Shown here: positions 32,593 through 43,483 of the stretch, piece by piece | Position numbering within the stretch: the first letter of the stretch is position 1 | How the letters are laid out: each line of letters starts with the position of its first letter | Position numbers and translations under genes: made by a program | From: Craterostigma plantagineum | Lineage: Eukaryota; Streptophyta; Magnoliopsida; Lamiales; Linderniaceae | Direction of reading: 5' to 3' | DNA: 64,000 nucleotides | NCBI GenBank assembly: GCA_027422505.1 | Contig: JAPQWV010000360.1 | Location: 558,001-622,000 of the forward strand | Notes under the pieces: model-generated | Told to the model about the DNA's origin: nothing | Database searches by the model: none | What the model saw: the letters and a program-made list of their open reading frames with translations, nothing else

Positions 32593-34235
32593 TGCACCAA
32601 AGCACATTAGAGTGGTGTGTGGTTCCGACAACGCTCTTCCGTGCCTAAGATGCGGGAAGGCAAATTCGAATCAGCAATGGTATGGAATTTACTACATATT
32701 CCTTGGCTGTTCGACGTTGTTGATTTTTGGACGAAGAAATAGGACAAAAATAACAATGTATAATCGACAGAGAGATGAGGAAGCTATTTCATATACTTTG
32801 TTCTTCTTCATTTTTTCTACTTCTTCTACAGCAGATGCACAAATATTAAAGCAACTCAGTTAACTATATTACTTATCCACTAATTAACTACTAGTGATTA
32901 TCCAAAATAGTAAACTGACATATAGAAACTAACTTAGACAGTCCTAAAACAATTTCTTAACAGACGTTATTTTTGTTTTCTTTTTGTGCTATTCATTGGT
33001 AAAATATACGTGTAATTACACCACACATTATATTGACAAACTATTAAGTTTAACGGAAAAGGGTATGCCCTCCAACCCAAAGCCTCATTGATGTACTCTC
33101 TGCATACCTATCCCAGAAAAATAAGGATCGAGAAGTACCTCAACTTATGATCAAACATGAGTATTGGGGAAAGAAAGAGCAATAAGAGCATGTCTTTTAC
33201 TGCAAGAGTAATCAAATCATCTTTCTCCTATGCAACTTCTCTGAATCTATCGCGTTTATGAGTGACTTAACACCTCACTGGTTCCATTAATTGGGATGAT
33301 CTACTTGTGTGTCCGCCTAGATTCTATGAATCTATGTTCGATCACCTCGGCCATCTTTCCGAGCATTCTTTGTGACCTTCTCAAAGAAGAATGGTCGGGA
33401 CAATGATACCTTTATAGAGTCATGACACCATCAGACATTTTCCATGGGAGTTATGGTTCTCATTGTAGTGAGAATTGCTCAGGTTATGTAGGCCATATAG
33501 AGTATTTATTATCTTCATCCGGTGATATTACATTGTCCTTGGATCTTTGTACTTCCTTTAAAAAGTTCATGGTTGATAACTAACCGTTGGTAGAGCTATC
33601 AAAACGGACGACGAGGTAGACCTGCCCGTATCTCGCCACTATATGTGCTTTCACGTGTTAAATTCGTCTAAATTAATAATTTGATTAATCAACGCCCAAA
33701 AATGCTCAAAACCAATAACATTGGGGACTAAAAGTGACATTATTGAATATGGAGAACCAGAAATGCTTATGCCCCAAACATTGGAGATGAATATCATTGT
33801 CCCATTGTTTGTCATATATATTAGATGCAGTGATGTCGTAAGGGTACACTTATTAAATTGCAATAATTTTAGAACAACAAGTTTCAAATTGAATCAAGTT
33901 TAGGATACCTGAATTGGATTGTAATTTAGGATAGTAAATTTAACAAATGAATTAATCCAAAAATAATACACAGCGGGAAATTTGAAACTTAATGTCTTTA
34001 AATTGCTTCGATTTGAAATTTATTGTCCTCATGCTTTATTTTTGAAACTTATTGTCCCAAAATTTATTCTTCCTCAAATTGCTATAAGTTCGAGATTGAT
34101 TGTTTTGAAATTATTATCCCTTATATAGGTGGCCTAAAAATAATTAACCCAAACTAATTTTTTTAAGATTATTTTTTGGATAGATGCCAATCCAAAAAGC
34201 CACGCGGCGACAAAGGCGCTTCAAAGTTCACACTA
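32550..34235 (+). repeat. Unrecognised ~1.7-kb unit, copy 2 of a diverged tandem pair
   Basis: Second copy of the unit at 30860-32360, offset about 1,690 bp at the head and about 1,870 bp at the tail because of indels. A ~125-bp segment present in copy 1 between the acaacgctcttcc block and the QWYGI segment (about 30959-31083) is missing here, while about 250 bp of other sequence appears after the QWYGI segment. It contains an 83-codon frame at 32612-32863. Function unknown. Confidence 0.75.
32612..32863 (+). other. Small open frame in unit copy 2, unknown
   Basis: 83 codons, with the start MVCGSDNALPCLRCGKANS followed by NQQWYGIYYIF. The QWYGI(F/Y)Y segment is shared with copy 1, but the remainder differs because of indels. 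No domain recognised. It may be chance or a decayed exon. Confidence 0.25.
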
Positions 34236-34439
34236 AGGGTATAAACGAGCACACAGTTCTGTCTAGATGGCTGGTGCCAAGCGGGACACATAGTGACCCC
34301 ACCAGATCTCATCTGGGAATTTACTTAGAAGGGTAATTTTGTCTTGAAAGCTGATCGCTACCCTTTCTGCAAATTATCTGATCAATACTATTTGGCTGGA
34401 CTGTTGAATTTCTCCGACGATAGCGACGTGGCAAAAAAA
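34236..34439. other. Spacer before Copia-3
   Basis: No LTR, primer-binding site or gene recognised. It joins the tandem unit to the start of the Copia-3 gag frame. Confidence 0.4.
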
Positions 34440-35215
34440 ATGGCAGCTAAAAATGAAATTGTGAAATTCAACGGGAGAAACTAGTGGAAAATGAGGATTA
34501 AGGCAATTTTACTCAAAGAAAATGTCTGGAGGTGATCACTGGCAAACCAACAACAATTACAAGTGATGTCAAGTGGAAGAAGATAGACGGAAGGGCCATC
34601 GCCAATATTCATCTGACATTAGCAGATGATATATTATCAAGCGTCGAAGAGAAAACTAGTGCCAAAGCAATCTGGGATCATCTAGAGAAGCTGTATCAAG
34701 TCAAGTCACTCCACAGCCGAATTTTCCTAAAAAGAAAATTATACCATCTACGAATGGAAGAATCTTCTTCAGTGACCGAGCACATCAACAAGCTGAATAC
34801 TCTATTCTCTCAACTTAAAGACTTGGATTACAAAATAGAGCCAAGTGAACGTGCTGAGCTTCTGCTTCAAAGCCTGCCAGACTCCTACGATCAACTCGTC
34901 ATCAATATGAGCAACAACCAAGCTGCGGGAAAACTTATCTTCGACAATATTGCAGCTGCGTTCTCGAAGAAGAAAGTCGGTGCAATAACAAAGAAGACAA
35001 GTTGATAATGTCCCAACAGGCTGAGGCATTGACAGTGATGAAGGAAAGATCAGGAGCACGTGGTCCAAACATGAGCCGGAAACGAACAAGACCCGGAGAG
35101 TCTGGTCCAAGTGGGAGTCAAAACGACAAAGCCTTGTACGAAAAATAAGAGGGCTATAAAATGTTACCACTGTGGCAAGAAAGGTCATCTGAAGAAAGAT
35201 TGTTGGGCTCTAAAT
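34440..35215 (+). pseudogene. Copia-3 gag
   Basis: The frame opens MAAKNEIVKFNGRN, then hits TAG, and continues with KMRIKAILLKENVW in the same frame and in a shifted frame (34532-35005) with IHLTLADDILSSVEEKT, AIWDHLEKLYQVKSLH and INKLNTLFSQLKDLD, the copia gag (UBN2) pattern. The CCHC zinc knuckle CYHCGKKGHLKKDC is at 35162-35203. Confidence 0.9.
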
Positions 35216-35810
35216 AAAAATCTCAATGCCCAAGGAAATGCCGCCAACACTACCGACGATGGAATTGCCTTGGTGTGTGAGCCGCAACCACTATCGCTAA
35301 TGGAAGATTCAATGACATGTGGCTCAGGACTCAGCAGCTACTTTCCACATGACCTCTCGAAGGGAATGGTTTCATCAATACGAGCCAACCTTTGGAGGAT
35401 ATGTCTACAACTGTAATGACCAAACGCTGAAGATAGTCGGGGTGGGTACGATTCAAATAAAGATGTACGACGGCACTGTGCGTACCATCCATGTTGTGCG
35501 ACATGTGGAGGGTTTGAAGAAAAAATCTATTGTCGTGGAGCAACTTGATGATCTTGGTTTCAAAATTGAATTGGAGAATAAGATCATGAAGGTCTCCAAA
35601 GGAGCACTGGTGGTGATGAAGGGAGAAAAGATAGCTGCAAATCTATACACGCTGAAGGGAGAGACTCTGCAAGAAGGACAAGCATATGTTGCTACAACAA
35701 GTTCAAGCGAAAAGTCTACAATGACTTGGCACAAGAAACTTGGTCATATGTCTGAACAAGGCATGAAAATTCTTGCGCAAAAGAATCTACTCCTGGTCTC
35801 ACGACGATGA
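35216..35810 (+). pseudogene. Copia-3 protease and GAG-pre-integrase
   Basis: The frame 35319-35810 begins in the protease active site with DSAATFHMTSRREWF, where D-S-A stands for the usual D-S/T-G/A, and continues to VRHVEGLKKK. It ends with MTWHKKLGHMSEQGMKILAQK, the GAG-pre-integrase signature. It follows a frameshift just upstream. Confidence 0.88.
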
Positions 35811-36500
35811 CGCTACCATTCTGCGAGCATTGTATTGTGACCAAGCAGCATCGCCTGAAGTTCTCCACTTCAAATTCTAGAAGCAAAGAAATTCTAGAAT
35901 TGATCCACACTGACGTATGGCAAGCACCGGTTGCATCCCTGGAGGAGCCAACTACTTCGTATCATTCATAGACGACTACTCGAGGAGATGCTGGGTGTAT
36001 CCAATCAAGAAGAAGGACGCAGTGTTTCCTATCTTCAAAACATACAAGGCGCGACTTGAACTTGAAACCGACAGAAAAATCAAGTGTCTCCGGTCAGATA
36101 ATGAAGGGGAATATACTGGCAAAGAATTCATTGGATTCTGAAGGCGCGGCATCAGAAGACAGTTCACCACGGCTTACACTCCAAACAAAATTGAGTGGCA
36201 GAGCGGTTGAATAGGACCCTGTTGGAAAGAACAAGGGCTATGTTGAGAACTGCGGGCCTGGCATCGAAGTTCTGGGCGGAAGCGGTCTGTACTACCTGTT
36301 ATGGGGTGAATCGGGCTCCATCTACTGCTATAGAGATGCGAACACCGATGGAAATGTGGACTGGTGTACCTGCAGATTATTCAAACCTCCATATATTTGG
36401 AAGTTTAACGTACGCGATGTACCACAACAAGAAACAACGAAGTTGGATCCAAAGTCCAGGAAATGCCTATTCTTGGGGTACGCTGATGGATTAAAGGGTA
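35811..36500 (+). pseudogene. Copia-3 integrase
   Basis: Catalytic core: LIHTDVW (about 35899-35919), ANYFVSFIDDYSRRCWVYPI, KCLRSDNEGEYTGKEF (second Asp and surroundings), then a stop. The frame 36195-36494 continues with AERLNRTLLERTRAMLRTAG, in which the Glu is the third acidic residue, and FWAEAVCTTCYGVNRAP. Confidence 0.9.
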
Positions 36501-36945
36501 TCGCTTGTGGGATCTCACTGACCACAAAGTGATTACCAGCAGAGATGTATCTTCTTGGAGGATGGCGATCAAGAGCAAGTCGAAAATGATAGCAGTTCAA
36601 AAAGCGTGACAAAGACTACACCGGTGAAAAGAAAATTGGAGCAATATAATCTTGTGAAGCTGAACCGGCGCACGAAGAGCTCAAACCAGTCGAATCTGAA
36701 GTACCGGATCTCTGGCGGTCATCACGCGAGCGTAGGCCGCCCAGTTGGCACTCAGATTACGAGATAGAGAGCAATCTTGCATACTGTTTTCTAACGGAGG
36801 ATGGAGAGCCAACCACTTTCGAAGAAGCACTGAATAATTCAGATGCGAGTCAGTGGATTTCAGCAATGCAAGAGGAAATGGAGCTCTCTATAAAAATAAG
36901 ACATGGGATTTGGTGCCATTGCCGCAAGGAAGGAAACCATTGGGC
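36501..36945 (+). pseudogene. Copia-3 linker and first part of reverse transcriptase
   Basis: Reads GYRLWDLTDHKVITSRDV (about 36498-36550), then an acidic linker, FEEALNNSDASQWISAMQEE (RT start, about 36820-36880) and NKTWDLVPLPQGRKP (about 36893-36939) in several frames. The sequence then changes abruptly to minus-strand DUF1985 gene sequence. Confidence 0.85.
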
Positions 36946-37794
36946 ATATACGCGGCCTCGCATGCTCCCGCTCTCTAACTTCAGCATATTTATCAGCGAT
37001 GGCCGGTATGCATTCATATTATAATATCTGAAGACAAAGAAATAAATTAATCTTAGCAAACACATGAAAACCCTAAACTCACAAAGTCATTCAAATATAA
37101 AACCTAACCTGAAGTGGATATACGAATCCACTGATCAGCTTACTATCTTGTATCGTCAAAATCTTGTTTCAGCGACCGTAGTGCCGCTCTGAAAGCCACG
37201 GTCCCCCAAGGGTAACGCTCGAAGGCCTCTGAGTCCTCGACTAAATAAACGATCCAAGAAGGACGGGTGGTATCCTTCTTGGAAGGTCGGGGCAGCAAAC
37301 ACGTACCCGCAAAATACAGGTTGGCCAAACTTCAACTTCTCGTCATTGACGCGCACAGTGGGGTGGCAGCCAACTCCTCCAACTGCTGCTTAACGTGCGA
37401 CAATTTAAGCGTCAATGCCGTTTCCTCGGGGAAATGACGACGGACGAATTCATCCATTTGGTTCACCGCCGGTTCGGTTGCGAACTTCAGCCCCGGATAG
37501 GCAATACTCCGATTTGAAAAACGGAGCGGTTTTTCCCGATTGATCATCCAAAGCTCGTCACGATTGTGAAGCTGCGTCTGGCACTTGATGAGATACCACA
37601 ACAGCTGCGCCGACAAATTGAAATTCGCGCAGCGTTGACGAGCCTGCCGAACGGACTCCTTCCGTGAAAAACTGCCAGCTCATCCTCGTTTAGCCAACCA
37701 ACGATCTCCTCGCTCACTTCGCAGTATCGTGACGTGATATGTAACCGGTAATCTTTCTCATCGTCGCCTCCGGCAATTGGCTTCTTCAATTGAA
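36946..37794 (-). pseudogene. DUF1985-domain gene fragment (MULE/Ulp1-associated type)
   Basis: On the minus strand, an exon from about 37794 (acceptor ..TTTGTAG) to 37109 carries DELWMINREKPLRFS followed by the IAYPGLKF segment, and in a shifted frame YLVEDSEAFERYPWGTVAF and SGFVYPLQ. A predicted intron follows at 37108-37028 (GT..AG). The next exon reads IADKYAEVREREHARPRI. This matches plant DUF1985 genes, often linked to Ulp1-like protease domains and to Mutator-like elements. At least one frameshift and one stop break it. It is cut near 36945 by the junction with Copia-3. No Ulp1 domain remains in the window. Confidence 0.8.
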
Positions 37795-38530
37795 CTACAA
37801 ATCAATAAAAAATTTAATTACAAATGCTGCGGGAAAATTATATGGTGAGATAGGCGCCACGCACGGTCCCTGCCATGCTGCGCGGAGATCTTGCTATGCG
37901 CGCTGGGGACCCGTGCGTGCCAGCGCGGGGACCCTGCGACATAGCACGGGGCCCGTGCTTGCTAGCGCAGGGACCCGTGCTCATGTGCGCTGGAGGTCCT
38001 AGCTATGTCGCGCTGAGGACCCGTGCGTGCCAGCGCGGGGACCTGCGACATAGCACGGGGCCCGTGCTTGCTAGCGCGGGGAACCTGCGACATAGCACAG
38101 GGCCCGTGCTTGCTAGCGCGGGGCCCCGTGCTCATGTCGCGCGCGTCCCCAGCGTGCCATAGCAAGGGTCTCCAGCGCACATGAGCACTGGGTCCCTGCG
38201 CTAGCAAACACGGGCCCAGTGCTATGTCGCATGGTCCCCGCGCTGGCACGCACGGGTCCCCAGCGCGGCATATCTAGGGCCTCCAGCGCACATGAGCACG
38301 GGTCCCTGCGCAGCAAGCACGGGCCCCGTGCTATGTCGCAGGGTCCCCGCGCTGGCACGCACGGGTCCCCAGCGCTAGCAAGCACGGGTGTCCGTAGTTT
38401 TTCACAGCGCGGGTTAATTGGGGAGGACACATGCGCTTCACACGGATCCCTGAGATTCAAGACACGGGCCACTGCCTGTGCAAGCACGGTACCCTGCGGC
38501 CTAAATTTAGGGTCCCTTGCGATTGTATAG
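37795..38530. repeat. GC-rich foldback array
   Basis: Built of recurring words such as cccgtgcgtgccagcgcggg, ctgcgacatagcac and cccgtgcttgctagcgc in tandem (about 37900-38140), and then of their reverse complements (38160-38400). Positions 37901-37947 and 38328-38374 are perfect 47-bp inverted copies. The match extends with few differences to about 37995 and 38280. The base composition stands out sharply from the AT-rich surroundings. The long open frames here on both strands are by-products of the GC-rich repeats. It lies just upstream of, or within an intron of, the DUF1985 gene. Confidence 0.88.
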
Positions 38531-39418
38531 GACGGGGTCTTGAAAAATAATTGAAATTACCTTCACTGTTTGGGGTCTCGCCTGAACTGTCATGGATTCT
38601 GAGCTTCAATTCGACTGTGAAGAAGAAGAAAAGGGAGAAAGCTTGATCGATTTTGCAAAGGGCCCGTGAAGTGAAAGAGTTCTTTCTTATTTACTTTTGC
38701 TTTTTCAGATTCTACAGTAAACCTCTGTCAAAATCTGTAATTTTCGTTAACTGTCGTTGATTGCCAAAAAAAGGGTATAATAGTCTTTACGCAGAGTAAG
38801 TAAGTGTACATTGGTCTTTTATCATTTAGGAGGCTATTTTTTTTAACGTTTGACGTTGTCAAAGGCCATTTTTTTAAATAATCCTAAAATTGACAATATC
38901 AAGTAATAATATAAGCTGAAATTGAAGTATATATTCAATACAACGCTTTGACTATACAAAATCTTGAAAGATTCTTTCTAGTTCTACCTTAAGCTTTTCT
39001 ACAAGTAAATGTTGCTTAAGAGAAGTCATATAAACTTTATTTAAGAATGATCACATCACATAATTTAATTAATCCCGTCAAAAAAAGTGGAGTTTTGTTT
39101 TTTGTTGACAATTAATTAATGTATGAAATGATAAAAAGAAAAGTGGTGAATGAAATTTGAGATTTGAAAAAAAAAACATAGAATAGTAATGAATACTACT
39201 CGATAAAGTTATCGTGTGTATAGAGATCGATTTGCGAATTTAAATTTAGACACGAATAGGTTTTTCTATTTCGGCTAGAAATTTATCAAGTGCAAAAAAA
39301 TCATTGCAACCTAGTGGTATCTGGACTAGAGTTCGATTCCTTCCATCCACATTAACTTTTTATTTTATTATTAATTTTTATATATCTTATTTACCTCTTT
39401 GAAAAAAATTCTATTTCC
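38531..39418. other. Intergenic region
   Basis: AT-rich from about 38690. No gene or element recognised. Confidence 0.5.
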
Positions 39419-40009
39419 TCTAATTATTTATTCACTTTTTTTTTCATATGTAAATTTCATCAGAACAATAAGATTTACATGAGCCAAAAGCTCAAATGCA
39501 CCATTTGGAACATTCCATCGCCCAGAGGGAAGAAAAAAGACAAGCAAACCCGAAAGAAAACAAAATGCAAAGATCCGACAGAAGAACTAAAGAACCTACT
39601 ACAGACTAACCTAACACTCTAAACAAATGGATATCAAGTTAGATCTACGGTACTCTTCTCTTTCTTCCATCTTCAGCTTTTTTATACCTTGTCTTCTTCA
39701 GGAAGGACACTCCCATAAGGGAAAAAGAACTCCTACGGGGAGCGGACAAAAAACTCCCACACGGGAGACTAAAACAACATGAAAACACTCGAAAAACGAC
39801 AGCAAAAAAGGAGCAAAACTATTTGAATGTGCCGAGGGATTTGGTGAGCTCCCCCAACCTCCATTACTGGAGGAAGGGGAGCAAAGCTATTTTTACGGAT
39901 TCTCTGTGCGCCGCTAGACTGTACGCCACTAGAGAAGGGGATGAAGAGAGTGAGAGAGAGGGCTAGGGTTTTCCTTAAAAATTCAAATTTCTTTCTAATA
40001 CTTATTCAC
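39419..40009 (-). mobile_element. Short retroposed sequence with poly-A tail and imperfect target duplication
   Basis: Read on the minus strand, the body runs from 39993 to 39436. It opens with a leader-like segment containing aaaccctagccctctctctc, has no long reading frame, and ends in a run of A (plus-strand T-run 39436-39444). Imperfect direct repeats of about 16-17 bp flank it: tctaattatttattcac (39419-39435) and tctaatacttattcac (39994-40009). This is the signature of LINE-mediated retroposition. It could be a 5'+3' remnant of a LINE, a SINE-like element or a processed transcript. Confidence 0.65.
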
Positions 40010-41263
40010 ACTATACATTTACTTATATTGATTTTTAACCCCATCTTATTTACTTTTCTCTTTAATTTGACTAACAAAATACTTATATTTTTATTATTTA
40101 TAGAGTCATCGATTTTACTCGGTTTTATTCCGGTCGTATTCCGCTTAAACCACTAAACTTTAATTCACTAAATTTTCTTACCGGTTCGAATACATAATAG
40201 AATCAATTAATAGATTATTCCACATCTCCGCAAGTTATATCAATTTCTGACTCAGCTTATATTTCCATTTCCTTGAAGTTGACGTGATAATTTTGAAAAG
40301 CTTATAATTCTGACTCAGCATATATGAATTTATACTCTTTTGCTCTAACGTAACGGTCGGTCCTTATTTGTTTATTCGTAAGCAAAAAAGTGGGACTTTT
40401 GTTTTCTAGCTAATGATGATGACGTAATCACTAAATTAGATTAGTTTTTGCTCATTACTTAACGAGATGTAATATAATAACTAAATGCCACTTTCTATTA
40501 CTTCTATATATGCTTAGATAAATAAATTGTACTCTGCATATTATATAATTAAGTAACGTAAGCTGACAATGACCCGATTAAGGTGCTCTGCCAATTTGGC
40601 AAATCTATATTTCGAATGCCAAAAATAAAATTTATTCAGAGAATGGTTATTTAGGTCGCTTATGTGGATTGTTTCAATTCAAATAGATGCATAATGCATT
40701 GCGTTGCAGTTATCCTTACAATGATTTAGACATCTCCAACCGAACTATTCTCAGACTCAAACTCATTCTCAAACTCAAAATGCACTAATTCTCTCCAACT
40801 GACAATCAATTCTCAAACTCAAAAGACTATAATTGTAATATTCTTTCTCCCGAGTTTGATAATATTAAACATGTTGTTTACAACTCAAACTAGACCAATT
40901 CTTTTGAAAGAAATAATTTCACAATAAATAATAAACTCAATATTTTTTTCAAATAAAAAACGTACAAAAACTTATTAATAACGGGTAGTACTTTACAATT
41001 TTATTATTTTTTATTTTTTATATGGATACTCTAATAATTAAAATAAAAAAAGAGTATATCTTGTAATTTTAAAATAGCAAACGTATCTTTTGGGGATATT
41101 ATTCCCAAACGCAATATGCGATTAAAACATTAAAGAGAAGATGAAAACGCGCCGTTTGATTTACGGTTGAAACTTTGGTATTTATTTTGGATTTGGAGAT
41201 GGTCGTTGCTTCTTTCCGAGAAATCAACGCAAAGAAAAGAAAGAAAAGCATAAATCAAGAAAC
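40010..41263. other. Intergenic AT-rich region
   Basis: Contains repeated ctcaaactc words at about 40745-40890, but no gene or element I recognise. Confidence 0.5.
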
Positions 41264-41390
41264 AAACTTGATTAGTGTCGGCCTTCTAACTTCAGACCCA
41301 ATGCAGGTGGCGAATGTCGATGGGACGACGCGGCCATCATGACTGTCTTGGATAATTCGACGCCGGTGACATCTACGCACCCAACTGGGG

Positions 41391-42460
41391 GCTACCGACC
41401 TTCGCCACGGTGGTTAAGAATGGACAGTTGACTGAAAGAGGTCCTCCAGATTTGGCGAAGCGTGTTCCATTGGAATATACGCCGCCGATTATTGTTGATG
41501 GGATCCCTGAAGTAGCTCTACATGGGAGGTGGCTCGTCAGGGTTTTGCGCGATGGGAGTTCACTCTTGTTGGCTACTTTCTTGGGCGACGTCCGTATTTC
41601 CCACACGTCGAACGATTTTTCCGATCTACATGGGCTGGTCTATCGAGGTGCGAGCCTCGCTTAATGGTTTTTTCAAGTTCAGATTTGATTCAACTGAGGC
41701 AATGAACAGAGTCCTTGAGGGTGGGCCGTGGTTAATGAAGGGACAACCGTTGTTTCTTGAGATATGGCGACCAGCATGTCATTCGCTAAGAGGGACCATG
41801 TCGAAGTGCCTCTATGGGTCAAATTGTGGGATGTGCCGGGGGAATTCTGGACGCCGGCGGGTATTGGAATCGTTGCTAGCGCGGTGGGCCGTCCCCTCTT
41901 CACGGATAGCATCACTACGAATATGGAGCGTATCGACTTTGCGCGGGTTTGTATTATGAAGAATCTTCACGAGCCATTCGTGGAGAAGTTTAAGATTCGC
42001 CATACCTACGGAGCATGGTGGGACGGCTGGCGTAGTACAAGTGAGGGCGGAGTAGAGTGGCGCCAACGAAGTGCGCTACTTGTGCTGTGTGGACTCACTC
42101 CACTACTTCCTGTCCTATGAATCGCCAAGAGGGAAAGAACACTACAACTAAGAGACCGGGGAAGTCCTTGGCTGCCATACAACCGCAGCCAGTGCGGCGA
42201 ACCAGAGGCCGATGCATACGGAGGGGCGGCAAGCTCGAAGGCTGGTCACCACTACGAAAGAGGTCGCACCCTCTAGGGAACCATCCACATCGACCGAGGT
42301 GCATGTGGCTGGGGGATTCTCCCTCGGGTCGGGACAATCGGGTCAATAGAATGAGCGCTCATACACATGGTGGCGACGAGGTTTTCCTCGCCTCGGGAGG
42401 AGCACGCGCATCGCTTAGGCAAAGAACATGTGGTAGCTCAAGCAAAAGATGCTAATCCCT
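41391..42460 (+). pseudogene. LINE ORF1-like protein (DUF4283 and zinc knuckle)
   Basis: Frame 41410-41664 carries GIPEVALHGRWLVRVL. Frame 41522-41760 carries FKFRFDSTEAMNRVLEGGPW, the DUF4283 core. Frame 41764-42050 carries VPLWVKLWDVPGEFWTP and a DFARVCI segment. Then CATCAVWTHSTTSC (42069-42110), a C-x2-C-x4-H-x4-C knuckle, follows. This is the RNA-binding ORF1 type of plant L1 elements. It is split by at least three frameshifts. Confidence 0.85.
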
Positions 42461-42550
42461 TGCTGTCCTTCACGAAATACCTGACCTGGATGCCATTATG
42501 ATCACTACTACGGGCCCTAAAGCAGCTGCAGCCCAGGACGTGGGTGATCC

Positions 42551-43330
42551 ATGATTCCGGTTGGCGTATGGAATGTTCGGGGTCTCAATAAACGAGACCA
42601 TGGGTGGGCGGTAGAGAGTTCTTAGAGCGCTGTAATTTACAGTTGGTGGGTCTTCTGGAGACGAGGGTTGCGAATATGAATGCCAGCGGAATTTCTCATG
42701 GCATACGATCACAATGGCAGTGGTTTTTGATTATGACACGGGGCGGCCACTCGCATTTGGGTAGGGTGGGATCCTTCTTATCTTGATGTGGCTATTGTGG
42801 GATTATCACCCAATCTATCCATTGTAAGGTGACTTCGCTTGCGACGCGTGAGGTGTTTTCATCTCGTTCATTTATGGTCAAAATCGCCGGGAGCAGAGAA
42901 TGGATTTATGGGAGGATATTATTTCTTACTCGTTGGCTCGTGTGGAGGATGCATGGGTTGTTATGGGCGACTTTAATGCTATAATTGACGATACCGACGG
43001 AAGGGGTGGTGCTCTTCATCCACGAGATATGGATGACATGCGCAATTGCCTTACTCGGGCTGATCTTGTGACCTTGCCTTCGACGGGACAACTTTTCACG
43101 TGGTACAACCAACAACGTGCAACGACGGGTGTGTGGCGACGACTGGATCGGATGTTGGGCAACCCGACGTGGCTTTCTCGATTTCCTAACACGGTTTACC
43201 ATGTTCATCTCCCTGCAACATCGGATCATTGCCCGCTTGTCCTTGGCGCAGCACCACAGAGGGATCGCAGAGTGTCCTTTCGATTTGAGAACTTCCTCAT
43301 TCGTGATGCGAGGTTCTTATCGCATGTCAG
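42551..43330 (+). pseudogene. LINE ORF2 endonuclease domain
   Basis: Starts MIPVGVWNVRGLNKRDH at 42551 (Asn of the first endonuclease motif), then shifts frame. QLVGLLETRV (about 42640-42670) supplies the catalytic Glu region. WVVMGDFNAIID (42957-42992) and TSDHCPLVLG (43221-43250) are the GDFN and SDH motifs of the exonuclease-endonuclease-phosphatase fold that nicks target DNA. The domain is recognisable but interrupted. Confidence 0.9.
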
Positions 43331-43483
43331 CAGGCATGGGGGTTGCCTATTCAGGGTTTTCCGATGTTCAGTTGGTAAATCGGCTGAAATTTTTAAAGCC
43401 TATTTTCAAACAGCTAAGACGCGAAAAAAGGTAATCTCACGGCAAATGTATGTGAGGCAAAGCGGTTTCTTGATGTCAGTCAG

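Larger units (their letters stand above)
34440..36945 (+). mobile_element. Copia-3, truncated Ty1/copia internal fragment
   Basis: Runs from the gag start (MAAKNEIVKFNGRN at 34440) through zinc knuckle, protease and integrase to the first residues of the reverse transcriptase domain (DLVPLP-type segment), and ends abruptly near 36945. No LTRs, primer-binding site, YVDD or RNase H remain. Several stops and frameshifts are present. Confidence 0.9.

Noticed and set aside
37790..38530. Long overlapping frames on both strands in the GC-rich array
   Set aside because: Repeats without stop codons produce open frames in several phases. The peptides are repetitive and frame-independent.
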